Positions 1 to 10,534 of a DNA stretch of 64,000 nucleotides are shown here, in pieces. The stretch is from the NCBI RefSeq assembly GCF_024362695.1, contig NC_065426.1, positions 1,488,001 to 1,552,000 on the forward strand, read 5' to 3'. Position numbers and translations under genes: made by a program. The notes under the pieces are model-generated. The model saw nothing but the letters and a program-made list of their open reading frames with translations, did no database searches and was not told the DNA's origin. This DNA is from Pectinophora gossypiella. Lineage: Eukaryota; Arthropoda; Insecta; Lepidoptera; Gelechiidae. Position 1 is the first letter of the stretch. Every line of letters starts with the position of its first letter.

Positions 1-165
1 AGGTGATTTTCACACTGCCCCGCATGATGCAGCGTAGCGCGTCGTTGCGCGTTCTTCCGTTGCTTGTATCTCCGTTTGTATAGAAAACACGCACAATTTA
101 ACACGCAAAATATGCGCACATGAACGCGCGTGGATGCATCATGCGGAGGAGTGTGAGAAACGCCT
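1..165. mobile_element. Small palindromic TIR element (MITE), maybe cut by window edge
   Basis: The first ~31 bases and the reverse complement of 134-165 match closely; both carry CACACT then CCGCATGATGCA. The interior contains GTTCTTCCGTTGCTTGTA, which recurs in a related element near 15800. No coding capacity. The left end coincides with the window start, so the true boundary may lie outside. Confidence 0.6.
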
Positions 166-167
166 AA

Positions 168-796
168 TACTACGTATAGAACGGCAACTCTCCGCTCCCC
201 ACCAGCGGCTGAACTAGGATTACCTCACCCGCGCCGGTCTAACTTCAGTCGTATGACGTGAGTCGTCACACACACAGATGCGCGTGTACGATATCGCCAA
301 TGCGTAGTGTCTGTGTAAAACGAGGTTTTTGTATGTCCATGGTGTGACAATGAAGTAAACCATTAAACCAATGATGTTTCTATTTTAGGAACTTTGAGAG
401 GACTATAGAGTAAAATTCGTATCATAACGAAGCTTTGTCGAGTAAAAACACAATCTAAAAAAATATTATTTTCGTGAAAGAAATAAACTAGGCAAGTAAA
501 TATAAATATTTTCATCATGCGAAAGGATTTTGTACTACAAAAGACGTCACTGAAATATTTTCCAGCAAAACAGTCTATGTAAGAAGCTTTCATAAGTATA
601 CAAAATAATTTCTTATCTCTCAAAGTCATGTAACTGAATAGTACAAGGACATAAAGCCTATAAGAAGAAGACATTAAATCTACGCAGGTATGCGAAAAAT
701 AATTTATTTATTTATTTAAGAATTGGCACAGATACTTCATAATATATCTTTGGGTTCCGTATAGTTTCACATACATAACAAAATATAAATAGCGAA
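168..796. other. No gene seen; repeat scrap and AT-rich DNA
   Basis: Bases 168-330 carry a GC-richer repeat beginning TACTACGTATAGAACGG, which recurs near 10262. The remainder is AT-rich. An open frame of about 100 codons on the minus strand here has low-complexity composition and no recognisable motif, so I do not call it a gene. Confidence 0.5.
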
Positions 797-1013
797 GCCT
801 ATATACGTTCCATTGCTGGGTGTTGGCCTCCTTTCTATCAATCGGAGGGGGTTAGAAGCAAACTTCACCACGCTGCTCCAATGCGGGTTTGCGGAGGTGT
901 TTTACGGCTAATAACCTGGACCAACGGCTTAACGTGCCCTCCGAAGCACGGAATCATAAAGTATATATGATTTGATTTTGATTTGATTTGAATCATCTTA
1001 CTTTTTCGGACAG
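797..1013 (-). mobile_element. SINE-B, 5'-truncated
   Basis: On the minus strand this ends with the family B tail (CAGCAATGGAACGTATATAG here) and contains the shared core CCGTGCTTCGGAGGGCACG. A short ATTTGATTTGATTTTG-type tract interrupts it near 955-990. The tRNA-like head is missing. Confidence 0.75.
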
Positions 1014-1045
1014 GGCGGAGATGGGAGCCATTGGTACGGCAATGC

Positions 1046-1300
1046 AAGACGGAAGGGGCAAGTCACAGGGCCTACCTGGAACCAGACAGAGGGCAGCAGT
1101 AACTGTCAGTACTATTCAGAGGCGGGGGACAGGAGTCCTAGTACGGATTTGAAATAGACTTCTCTGGGCGCCATCCCACTCTCGTAAAACAGAGTAATGC
1201 GTTGCCTTCCAAGAGGGAAACCACTGCCCTATTTTTCCCTAAAAAAAGTAGCATGGAGAATGCTACGCCGATAAGAGTGTGGCTCTTAAATTAGTGATGA
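1046..1300 (+). mobile_element. Non-LTR retrotransposon 3' end fragment
   Basis: Shares its whole length with 10283-10530 (+) and 17733-18105 (-), including AGGGAAACCACTGCCCTATT and GAGTGTGGCTCTTAAATTA, then a TGATGA-type tail. It is probably the 3' untranslated end of a LINE; no open frame is kept. Confidence 0.6.
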
Positions 1301-1593
1301 CTAAATGATAATTCAAAAATATAGCTCTGAAGCGTTCGTAGCACGTGCTGTGTACTTTTAAGGAAAATGCGTGATGAAAACATTAAGGGTTTTCCTTGAG
1401 GATTCACTGAAAAAAGAGCATTCTCGAAATTAACTTGGAGAAAAAGGGTTTTCAAATAAGATAGGGTAACACTAACAATAGTTTCATTCGTCTCAAGGGC
1501 TATTGTAGATATTACATGGAGTACTCAGAATGACAGTAAAAAGTAGACAGGAACAAGTCGGAATAGAGTTATTAGGGTTCCGAATTTGATTTT
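1301..1593. other. No feature recognised
   Basis: AT-rich sequence without a plausible gene or recognised repeat. Confidence 0.4.
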
Positions 1594-2188
1594 CTATTGT
1601 GTGGGTTGTGAGGTGGATTACCAACCTCATCAACCCTGGTGTCAGGGTCCTTCCTGATCCGTAGTACACCTAGCAAGTTCACCTGGGTAGACTACGGGCA
1701 CTTGTACTGACCCATGGTACACCTCTTAGGTGTACTAAGGGTACAACTATAAATTTTATTATCCGTAGTACACCCGAGAGGTGGTCTATTGCTACTTTAA
1801 AAGTTCTATGACCCTTGGTACACCTCCAAAGCGTGCCATGGACACTGATTAAATTTATCATCTAGCTAGGTTTTTAGTTTTTTTTATATAGTATATTTAT
1901 ATCAGTTTTTTATTTTTATCAGTTTTCTTGGTTACTATTGAGCCACCAATGACATGACTCATGTAACGACTACCTACTTACACCAGTAGGTAAGTAGTAA
2001 ACGAGACCAACGGCTTAACGCGCCTTCCGAAGCACGGATCGTCTTACTTTAGGACAATCAGCAGCCTGTAATGTTTTAAGCAAACTAGGGATCACAGGGT
2101 GATATTTGTAATATGTCCCCACCGGTATTCGAACCTGGGACCTCCGGATCGCGACCCCAACGCTCAACCACTGAACCACGGAGGCCGT
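1594..2188 (-). mobile_element. SINE-A split by an insertion
   Basis: A nearly full-length family A SINE on the minus strand. The tRNA-like head lies at about 2110-2188, with A box TGGTTCAGTGG and B-box-like GGTTCGAATAC, and the tail lies at 1594-1648. The copy is interrupted between 1648 and 1931, where uninterrupted copies read CAGGGTTACTATTGAGCC on the same strand. It is a SINE, not a functional tRNA gene, because the head runs straight into the SINE body. Confidence 0.85.
1649..1930. mobile_element. Unidentified insertion inside SINE-A
   Basis: About 280 bp inserted in the SINE. It contains four spaced copies of a GTAGTACACC/GGTACACC motif near 1659, 1712, 1764 and 1812, ending in a T-rich tail. 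It matches no other repeat in the window and has no coding capacity. Confidence 0.5.
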
Positions 2189-2335
2189 ATTTGATAAGAA
2201 ATATTTTTATTTTGAATCATAGTAATATTTTGATTTAAGGACGACTGTAGGAACACAAATAAAGAATTCATTGTAATGATAATGATATATTACATATGTC
2301 ACGATGACTTGAAAGGGATCTATATCATCTGTTTT

Positions 2336-2486
2336 AACATACATACATACATAAACTCACGCCTATTTCCCACCGGGGTAAGCAGAGACTATAGAATTCC
2401 ATTTGCTTCGATCCTGACACACTTCTCTTGCTTCCTCTACATTTATCAATCGCTTCATACATGCACGCCGGTTCAGAGTAGATCGT
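2336..2486 (-). mobile_element. Non-LTR RT C-terminal fragment and tail
   Basis: The minus strand encodes a peptide with NRRACMKRLINVEEAREVCQ and QDRSKWNSIVSAY followed by a stop. This resembles the end of LINE reverse-transcriptase ORFs (the 'QDRxxW' segment). The tail is (ATGT)n. Related copies lie near 11130, 36480 and 59600. Dead 5'-truncated fragment. Confidence 0.65.
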
Positions 2487-2669
2487 ATTAAAACTTTTCT
2501 AAGGACATCTCCAATTACTAACAAAAAAAATATATATTTCTGTTTTAAGACAGTAGTTAAACGGAAACTTTGCAAAAAAGGTTTTATAAAGTTAGTGATT
2601 ATTCTGAGAACTGATATTAGGCAGCTAAATTACTAAATTGTATAACAATATTTTATGTTTATTTTTTTA

Positions 2670-2842
2670 AAGAACGTCTAGAGCCCTGTGCCGAGGTTTT
2701 TCTTGCAGCTTCTTTTCCCCGGCTATACAGGTTGTGAGAAGCTGCAGTAGTTTTAGGCGGATGAGACGTTCGTTATGTAAAAATTGACGATTCAAAGTGT
2801 AACTATGTTACCTACTGAATAAAGATATTTTTGAATTTGAAT
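2670..2842 (+). mobile_element. Non-LTR 3' tail repeat
   Basis: Contains GGTTGTGAGAAGCTGCAG and TTTTAGGCGGATGAGACG, then AATAAAGATATTTTTGAATT. Other copies lie at 30180-30320 (+), 32600-32782 (-) and 39285-39372 (+). The ending is typical of a polyadenylated retroposon. Confidence 0.55.
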
Positions 2843-3340
2843 ATAAGAGTTATAAGGCCGCCTATTGTACTAATTCTATTTCTCTTTTGTTTTGTATTTT
2901 GTTTTTTTCTGTTTGTGCAATAAAGTATTTGTTATGTTATGTTATGTTAAGAGTTATAAGTAGATACCCCTAGAAAATAATCAATGGTGTAATCGTCCCA
3001 ACAACTGAATCATAGTGGGCCCAGTTACCCACTATCAAATTAGAAAAGGGCAAACTCGTCCCTGGGCCCAGTTTAAGACTGGGACGAGATGTCCCCTTAG
3101 CCTACAAATACACGCTGCTCTATTGCGGGTTAGCAGTTGAGGTACAGAACCCTAAAAACCATGTAAGCTTTTGTATTACATACAGAGGTCAAGAAATAAA
3201 AATAAACATGGACTTCGACTGAACATTGTCAATGTTTGTATAGGAAAAGGTTTTGTATGGGAATTGTAAGTATGAAATGATAAATTATGTAAGGGTGCTT
3301 TGGTACTATGTATTTTTGACGAAATGTGTATTTTTAACAG

Positions 3341-4114
3341 TGGGCCGTGATAGACCAAAGAACGCTTGACTCTCATTACGCGGTCCCAGGTACGAATCAC
3401 AGCACGGGCCTGAACCAATAATTTTAGAATTTGTTTTCTAATTCATATTTGGATTATAAATGATTATAACGTGCTTTTATTTATTTATTTATAAAGTACA
3501 ACCACATCATATATATTTAAACATTTTACATTTATAAGGTTACGGTATTGTGACTAATATATATGACAATCACGGCGTACATAACTTATACAATTAAGGG
3601 TACTTAAGTATTTAAAAATAAAGTAAAATTGAAGGAAAACATAATGAGGAAACTCACATTCCCTAGAAATGAATTTTCGGAGGTCATCATCACCAGCCCA
3701 TTAACGTCCCCACTGCTGGGGCACGGGCCTTCCCTATGGATGGATAGGGAGATCGGGCCTTAAAACCACCACGCGGGCCCAGTGCGGATTGGTGGTTATA
3801 AATGACTGCTAATGCAGCCAGGACCAACGGCTTAACGTGCCTTCCAAAGCACGGAGGAGCTCGAGATGAAAACTTTTTTTGTGGTCACCCATCCTATGAC
3901 CGGCCTTTGCGAAAGTTGCTAACTTCAACAATCGCAGACTGAGCGCGTTTACCGCTGCGCCACCGAGCTCCTCGTATTGGGCTGGTTTTACCTTCGCGGG
4001 TTGAAAGGTCAGACAAGTAGTCGCTTCGGCAAAAACTGGACCTGTCAAATCTTCAGGTGAGATATTCGTAAGCGGACCGCGTGAGAAACGGGATAACGCT
4101 ATAGCGATGATGAT
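3341..4114 (+). mobile_element. SINE-D broken by two insertions
   Basis: Family D pieces lie at 3341-3474, 3631-3684 and 3974-4114; together they follow the uninterrupted copy at 11791-12132. The first break holds ~156 bp of AT-rich sequence and the second holds a SINE-C on the opposite strand. The head keeps a degraded tRNA-like B box. Confidence 0.8.
3685..3973 (-). mobile_element. SINE-C (tRNA/5S-like chimera) inside SINE-D
   Basis: On the minus strand the head is GGTGGCGCAGCGGTAAACGC, which fits a tRNA A box (TGGCGCAGCGG). It is followed by a segment with GAAGTTAGCAAC and GGATGGGTGACC, which match internal 5S rRNA sequence. The body has CGTGCTTTGGAAGGCACG, and the tail is GGGGACGTTAATGGGCTG then GATGATGA. 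A second copy is at 35094-35390. Confidence 0.8.
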
Positions 4115-4261
4115 ATCACCATCTGTTTGAGGTTTACGCGATTACTATCATAATTTAAACACATAATACCGGGTTCTTACCGCGTTAAAATCAGGGATAT
4201 GACACGTGCTCACACGTGATAATCATTTATGATCTATGTTTGATTGATTTATGTTTACGCT

Positions 4262-4325
4262 TGTGCTGTGTTAGAAACTGCGACCTCAAAGTGAGAGGCA
4301 AGCGTTCTACCAACTGGGCATAACG
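4262..4325 (-). mobile_element. SINE-D head fragment
   Basis: On the minus strand it reads as the family D tRNA-like head (CCCAGTTGGTAGAACGCTTG and CCTCTCACTTTGAGGTCGCA). It is cut off before the body. Confidence 0.6.
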
Positions 4326-4385
4326 GCTTAAACAGATGATATTTTTATGTATATCGAACAGCGGAACGAATCCCGCTACCGAACT

Positions 4386-4461
4386 TCCAACTCCGGCCAA
4401 GTAGTTAATGCCATTTGCGGCAAATCTACAATAAGTCACATAACAAAAAAAAAACAAAAAA
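4386..4461 (+). mobile_element. Poly(A)-tailed retroposon 3' end
   Basis: Reads CCGGCCAAGTAGTTAATGCC, then GCGGCAAATCTACAATAAGT, then an A-rich tail. The same 3' end recurs at 6418-6477 (-), 9452-9640 (-) and 18968-19040 (+), always with poly(A) on the same side. This marks it as the 3' terminus of a non-LTR retroposon. Confidence 0.65.
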
Positions 4462-4499
4462 AGGACTTTCACTGAGAGTTATTAATTTATCGTAAGTCC

Positions 4500-4607
4500 A
4501 GTTTTCACTATCACAGCTCGGCCATTATAGATGGCAAAACTCACCACACGTTGGTCTAGCAGAAAGTAAGTTTGCGTCCTTAGTTCATCTTGTGATAGAT
4601 GTACAGT
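4500..4607 (+). mobile_element. SINE-E internal fragment
   Basis: Aligns by eye with the middle of the complete family E copy at 24395-24660 (CCATTATAGA, TCACC, GTCTAGCAGAAA, TTCATCTTGTGATAGATGTA). Diverged, with head and tail missing. Confidence 0.5.
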
Positions 4608-5160
4608 CACGAGCATTAATATGTATACACTGTGGTACCATGTCACATTAACTTTTGTGACAAATTAAACTGTAAGTCTCACTAAATGTCACATATGTTA
4701 GTGCGACAGAGTCCTAAAGTGGGTACATTATATTGCTCATGATGATGATGATGATGTGATCCAGCCGATTTCGGCTACGGCGACTGCTTCAACTCCGATG
4801 TTCATGTGCTCGCATGTGGCTTATATAGCCAATCTTACGGAAGCAGTCATCTGCGCAGGAATACTTTTAGTGCATAGGCGGGTGCGCAACCGCAGATGCC
4901 CTCTCTCGTCCTAACGCTCCGTAGACCAGTAGAACGGAAACCGATACGACTGGCGGAGAGTTCAGATGCAGTATCTGGCCGGCAGTTACTTATGACCTCA
5001 ACTGCCATCAACATTGCCTTGCTAACCCGCCAGATCCGCCAGTATCCGATGCTTATCAGCGTGGAGTGCCTTCTCCGCCGAGTTAGACTTAATGCACAGC
5101 GCAGGAGATATCTGCATGAGAAGCCCATTCTGCTGAAGCAGAATTGCTCATGACTGTACC
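4605..5160. mobile_element. MITE interrupted by a LINE insertion
   Basis: The left TIR begins GTACAGTCACGAGCATTAAT at about 4610. Its partner, ending ATTGCTCATGACTGTAC, is at 5143-5159 after a 400-bp insertion. A related uninterrupted copy is at 20955-21095. The interior has CATGTCACATTAACTTTTGT and TTAGTGCGACAGAGT. Confidence 0.7.
4743..5142 (-). mobile_element. 5'-truncated LINE with 11-bp target duplication
   Basis: Flanked by ATTGCTCATGA at 4732-4742 and 5143-5153, an 11-bp target-site duplication. The minus strand ends in (ATC)n. It encodes a peptide containing GLRSVRTREGICGCAPAYAL before stops, consistent with the degraded 3' end of a non-LTR ORF. A shorter copy of the same 3' end is at 20737-20815. 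No intact gene. Confidence 0.75.
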
Positions 5161-5372
5161 TGTGACCACCCCGATTGGGATAAAGTCGTGAGTTTATATA
5201 TGTGTACATTTATATAGTGGAGAACTCTGTTACTACGCATTTTTCTAACACTCTCGTGTAAAAGTGGCAACGTGTTGAAATCCTAAGATGGATTATGATT
5301 GATTGATCCCTCCATTTCATTTGCCCATATTTCTTATAGGTATATTTTTAGTAAGTATTGTGTATTTTGGGC

Positions 5373-5500
5373 TATGAGCCGTGTAAGCCCAGTTGGAAAA
5401 ACGCTTGATACTAAATGTGGGGTCACAGATATCACAGCATGGGCTATCAATTATTTTGCGGTTTATGTTTGGATCATTAGTAATTGGGTAGTTTCGTAAG
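5373..5500 (+). mobile_element. SINE-D fragment (5' half)
   Basis: Contains GCCCAGTTGGAAAAACGCTT, a degraded B-box region, and a TTATGTTTGGATCATTAGTA segment matching the family D body. The 3' half is missing. Confidence 0.55.
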
Positions 5501-6200
5501 TCAAAGATATATTAACTTTATTGCTTAATAAAGTTTATCTTATTTATGATGTTTAAAAAAAAATGTGCTTATATTTGACTAGCGACCCGCCCTGGCTTCT
5601 CGCGGGTGCAATGCAAAAAAAAAAATGGAATTATTTACGACATCACATTAAAACCCTCAAAAATAACAGAATTTCTCCACTATTTAATGGATTTTATTAT
5701 ACATGTAAACCTTCCTCTAGAATCAGTATATCTATTAAAAAAACCGCATAAAAATCTGTTGCGCAGTTTTAAAGATTTAAGCGTACATAGGGATATAGGG
5801 ACAGAAAAAGCGACTTTGTTTTATACGCAGTGGGCGTCGTACGACTGGTGATGTTTGATACTATGTAGTGATAACACACTGGACTATTGAAGGAGCCGTG
5901 TGCTGGCTACTTGTCATCACGCTGTCCATTCTCCCCCCCCCCCCCCCCCCATAAGGCATTACAGTCATAAGTATACCTATATATGTATATCTCTCTCTAT
6001 TTAAGACCTGCGCTCTTATCGGTGGAGTAATCGCCTTGAGTACTCCATAGATAGGGCGTGTAGAACGGTGGTTGCCCCAATCGCCTTCCGTTCGTAAGTA
6101 TACCTATGTAAGTGTAAATTTTAAAATGAAAATTCATCCTCAAATTAAGCGCGAACAAAAACAGGACGTGTTACAGGAAGCTTAATTTTTCCATGCATTA
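5501..6200. other. Repeat scraps, poly(C) tract, no gene
   Basis: Holds a tiny LINE end at about 5823-5855 (+, TACGCAGTGGGCGTCGTACG), an 18-base poly(C) run at 5933-5950, and a LINE tail on the minus strand near 5995-6060 (GACCTGCGCTCTTATCGGTG). Nothing here looks coding. Confidence 0.5.
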
Positions 6201-6417
6201 TACTAATTAACGTGTTAAACACGTCACACGCGTAACAAGGGTGTCGGTGTGTGTTGAAGTAAAAACGCTCTGTAAACCCACAAGTAGGGTGACCATGAGT
6301 CTAAGTATTTGAAAAAAATACTCAAGGTTTTTATGACACGCCATTTCTAATTTTATTTTTTCATTGAAATGGGTTATGGGTAAAATTTTTTGAACAAGCT
6401 CAATAATCCCTGAAGGA

Positions 6418-6477
6418 TGCTTTTTGACGTGACTTATTGTAGATTTGCCGCAGATGGCATTAACTACTTGGCCGGAA
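6418..6477 (-). mobile_element. Poly(A)-tailed retroposon 3' end
   Basis: Minus-strand copy of the CCGGCCAAGTAGTTAATGCC...AGTCACGTCAAAAA 3' end described at 4386. Only the last ~60 bp remain. Confidence 0.6.
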
Positions 6478-6519
6478 ACCTGAAGGTGGCTGAAATTGGT
6501 CATTCAACTCACACCCCAC

Positions 6520-7859
6520 ACGATAGACGTAGATAAAATAGTTTTTCTGTAGTGTGTACCATCTGTCATGACTCTAGGAAGGAGTTATCGTTGTACAGAA
6601 AATAAAAATGATGATGTTTTTTCTACCACCTACGCTACTAATATTATCTTTTAAGTTTTATTCTATGTCACTAACCAATTGGATCTATGTTATCTTGAAA
6701 TTAAAAAAAAAAAGTTTTGTTGAAACTGTTATTTAAAATTTTAAGTACTTGGTATAATTTGAAAATTCATTATTAAATAATTCATTATTAATTTATTATT
6801 ATTTAAGTAGTATAATAATATTACGCGATGTCTATGTTTTTATGAAAAAAAAAAACTTAAAGTAGCTCGCCTCTAAAAGTTTACATAATCAAAAATATCT
6901 TGACATAGGTTTTTTGCCAAGACATAAATTGAAACTGTTTGAATCATCTGATAAAGATGTAAAGGCCAATGATGATGATGAAATTGAAACTACTATATTA
7001 TGAGTAGGGGATGCAACCCCAAACTCGCGAGATCTCGTCTAAGTTTTCGGGATCAATCCCGAAACATAAAATGACGAGATCCCCCGTTCGAGATTGATAG
7101 GATTGGGCGAATGTCTTTGCGTTTTACTTTTAGTTTTGACTTTACTGTTTATCCATCATCATCAGCTGTACGACGCCCACTGCTGGGCATAGGCCTCCCG
7201 CAAGGATCTCCACGACGATTGGTCCTACTGTTTATCCAAAAAAACTTAATTATTTAGTAAATAATATTGAAGAATAAAGGTTATTGTTTACTTTAAAAAA
7301 TTTTTTGTTTTAGTTAACCTCACTATCACAAACTAGCAGTTCTTGTTTTCAGCCATCCTAAGTTTACATTTTTATTAACTTAACGAGATCCCGAAAATTT
7401 CGGGATCTAGCGGGAATGCTATTTCCAATCCGGGATCGCATTCCCTAGCTATAAGAAAGCATTCAAAAGCATGGAACAAGTGAAAACATTGAAAGTAAAA
7501 GTCCATAAATCTCTCGAGCCCTGGCTACCCTGCAAACAGCCCTAAAGTTGCTACGTAACCCTTCTGATGAACCGTTTCATTCCGCGCTCGACCCATTTGC
7601 CTTCGTTTACGCGCAAATCGGACGATTTTTTCGACCTGCTACTTCAGTTAGGGAATATTTCGGCGTAGGAATAATTTTTCATCATGCAAAATTACAGGGG
7701 TTATTTTTTGATGCAAAATTTTGAGGAGAGTTTTCTTAAATATTTTATATTGCTCGGTTAAGTCGGGACGTGTTTGAAAGTATGGAGTAGGCCTTTGCAC
7801 TGCAGTGAGATCAAGTGGGCCAATAAATGTCCAGAGTATTCATTCATACATACATAAAC
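6520..7859. other. AT-rich DNA with minor repeats, no gene
   Basis: Mostly low-complexity AT. Bases 7010-7110 and 7380-7440 hold a GC-richer patch with self-complementary GAGATC/CGGGAT motifs. Bases 7145-7210 are a minus-strand LINE end (CCACTGCTGGGCATAGGCCT) of the type seen in full at 13587. No supported coding region. Confidence 0.45.
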
Positions 7860-8430
7860 TTCTTCTTCTATCGTGTGGGTTGTGAGGTGAATTACCAACC
7901 TCATCAACCCTGGTGTCAGGGTTACTATTGAGCCGCCAAAGGCCCCTGACATTACTTATATAACGACTACGTACTTACAACAGTAAGTAGTAACCGGGAT
8001 CAACAGCTTAACATGCCTTCCGAAGCACGGATCATCTTACTGTCGGACAATCATGTGATCGGCCTGTAATGTCCTAACCAAGCTAGGGATCACAATGTAA
8101 TTTTTGTGATATGTCCAGTGGTTTGAGCGTTGGTCTCACGATCCAAAGGCCCCGGGTTCGAATCCCGGAGGGGACATTTCACAAAAATTAATTTGTGATC
8201 CCTAGTTTGGTTAGGACATTACAGGCTGATCACATGATTGTCCGACAGTAAGATGATCCGTGCTTCGGAAAGCACGTTAAGCTGTCGGTCCCGGTTACTA
8301 CTTACTAATGTAAGTATGTAATCGCTACATGGGCGATGTCAGGGGCCTTTGGCGGCTCAATGATAACCCTGACACCAGGGTTGATGATGTTGGTAATTCA
8401 CCTCGTAACCCACACGATAAGAAGAAGAAG
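7860..8430. mobile_element. Two SINE-A copies head to head
   Basis: Bases 7860-8116 are a family A SINE on the minus strand lacking its head. Bases 8117-8430 are a family A SINE on the plus strand, starting inside the A box (AGTGGTTTGAGCG) with a good B box GGTTCGAATCC. The joined copies form an imperfect palindrome with arms over 250 bp. Confidence 0.85.
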
Positions 8431-8699
8431 CAACTATGAGGTCACATTTTACCATTTTGGTATGAAACCCTAAAATATCACTGTAGGGTACATATAGCCT
8501 ATATACGTCCCACTGCTGTTGGTGTCACTGCTATGTGTACATAAACTGGCAGTTTATGTACACATAGGTTGCCTGCAATTAATTGCTATTTTGGCAAATA
8601 GGTTGCCTACTTATTGTTTTATTTATGTTACGTGTTATATTTGTACTCAATAATGTATTATACTTATGTATTGTAATTGTAAGTTGGCTTTGTAGAGGT

Positions 8700-9450
8700 A
8701 TAGGTGTTAGTGATACCGTACTAAATACCGAGGGAGATAGTTCAGCTCAAATTTTAAGTTAATATCACGTGAAACTTTCCGTCGCAAAATTATGGAATTA
8801 AATTTATTGGAAAAACACTAACATTTTAATTTCCCTTTAAAATATTACGTTCCTCTCGGCTTTTTCTAAAATTACAAAATTGAATATTTAAGCAGAATTT
8901 AATAAATTCCTAAAATCCCTCTACAAATTTGAAATTCCTATATAAAACAAGAGAACATCAAAATTTGATATCAGAAAACAGGGGCGACGTTCAAAATAAT
9001 TTGGGGCTCAAAAATATTGGGCCCAAACATCAGAAGAGCTCCGAAGCTTTCTCATAAAAATAAATGAAAGGGTTAATCGTTGGGCATGCCCAAAATTACT
9101 TACTTCTGACCTTTTTTATGATGTATTTTTCTTATAATATCTTCATAAAGTTAGGATAGCTTGAAATATTGGGGGATTATTACGTTTTTGTAATAAAAAC
9201 GCTCGCCTTTCATTTAATTTTATGATACTACGAGTTTGTTTTTTCGTATTAATATGCTGAGAATCGTTTTCGAGTTATTATTGCTTGGTAACGGAAACAA
9301 ATGAGGTTTTGTGTTGTATTTTTTTTATGGTCGTCTGTCTCTTTAATTTAGATGCTCAATGTTTAGCAATTCTGTTGCCAGTTCCTGAGGCAGTTTCAGT
9401 TCTATTTTCAAACGGTTGCGGCGAACCGAAAAAAGGGTTGTGTTTGCTTT
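8700..9450. other. Half of a palindromic MITE, then AT-rich DNA
   Basis: Bases 8710-8830 match one arm of the palindromic element seen near 13540, 14030 and 27410 (ATAGTTCAGCTC, AACTTTCCGTCGCAAAA). The rest is AT-rich with no gene. Confidence 0.45.
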
Positions 9451-9451
9451 A

Positions 9452-9640
9452 ACTTTTTTTTTGACGTGACTTATTCTAGATTTGCCGCAGATGGCATTAA
9501 CTACTTGGCCGGACAAATGGGGAGCGATAAAGGCTCTCACCCGGTACAACGTTAAAGACAACATGCCCGAGGGTGCCCAGTTGGGCGCGAACCTCGGCTC
9601 AGGGTGTCGTCTGAGAGGAAAAATTTTTAAAAGTATTAAT
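9452..9640 (-). mobile_element. Longer copy of poly(A)-tailed LINE 3' end
   Basis: On the minus strand the sequence runs from the CGACACCCTGAGCCGAGGTT segment through CACCCTCGGGCATGTTGTC and ACCGGGTGAGAGCC to the CCGGCCAAGTAGTTAATGCC end and poly(A). This is the longest member of the 3'-end family and suggests the parent is a LINE. Confidence 0.6.
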
Positions 9641-10200
9641 AGACCCTAGTGAGTCGATAGCGATAAGCGCTGATTGAGGGAAATCGTCGACCACGTCGGC
9701 GGGGTCGGTATCGGGGTCCTGAAGTGTTTGGTGTCGCGAGCTGATTGGCTGCCTCTATGGCTAGAGTAATCGGGTCGTCGGGATCCTATATTACGTCCTT
9801 CATCCCGCGATCAATCTACTGTAAGTCACTAAAGCTGCAAGTTATTCTAACCACTCAAGGCTCTGTCCTTTCCTTTAGGCGTACTTATTTCACTATTACG
9901 GTCGTGAGTTCATGTCATGTTATTGTTACCTACTTCACATTGTCGTTAGCAAACCGTTCTGTAAAAAGCCGGATAAAAATCAGGTCAATATAGTGATAAA
10001 TCATAGCAATTGTTGTTTCCACGTGATTGATACGGGTTGGACCGATACCCGGATGACCGGTAGCTTTTTGTCCGGTAAGCCGGTTTTTCGTTTTTCACAA
10101 TTTCAATTCGGACTGTACGGGGTCGGACTGTCCGAATAAATTGTACCTTTAAGTGTACTTTGATCGGTGAATTGGATAAGTTTCGGAATCCTATTCATAC
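9641..10200. other. No gene recognised
   Basis: A GC-richer segment at 9650-9800 continues from the LINE fragment and may be part of it. Overlapping short open frames at 9745-10139 show no motif. Confidence 0.35.
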
Positions 10201-10202
10201 AA

Positions 10203-10530
10203 CCGCCTACGTGGTCTAATGGTTAGTGCATTCGGCTCACAATCTGCATAGAATAACGAATACTACTACGTATAGAACGGACAAGGTAGGGGCAAGTCAC
10301 AGGGACTGTAACCTGGAACCTGACAGAGGGCAGTACCTGTCAGTACTATCCAGAGGCGGAGGGTAGGAGTCCTAGAATGGCTTTGTAATAAACTACTCTG
10401 GGCGTCATCGCACTTGCGTCAGACAGAGTACTGCGGGGCGGAAGGTAAGAGGGAAACCACTGCCCTATTTTTCCCTAAAAAGTAGCATTAATGCTACATC
10501 GACAAGAGCGTGGCTCTTAAATTGACGATG
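10203..10530 (+). mobile_element. SINE head joined to non-LTR 3' end fragment
   Basis: Bases 10203-10245 are a tRNA-like head (GTGGTCTAATGGTTAGTGCA, then CGGCTCAC). After a TACTACGTATAGAACGG junction, 10283-10530 repeats the LINE 3' end described at 1046, ending (GAT)n. Composite with no coding capacity. Confidence 0.55.
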
Positions 10531-10534
10531 ATGA

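Noticed and set aside
363..674. 103-codon minus-strand ORF as a gene
   Set aside because: Rich in Phe/Ser/Leu from AT-rich DNA, with no domain, no splice context and no homologue recognised.
4847..5209. 120-codon minus-strand ORF as a gene
   Set aside because: It lies across a LINE insertion with target duplications and extends through its boundary; the frame is accidental.
5933..5950. Poly(C) run and the poly(G) run near 20932 as functional elements
   Set aside because: Homopolymers adjoining repeats; more likely slippage or sequencing artefact.
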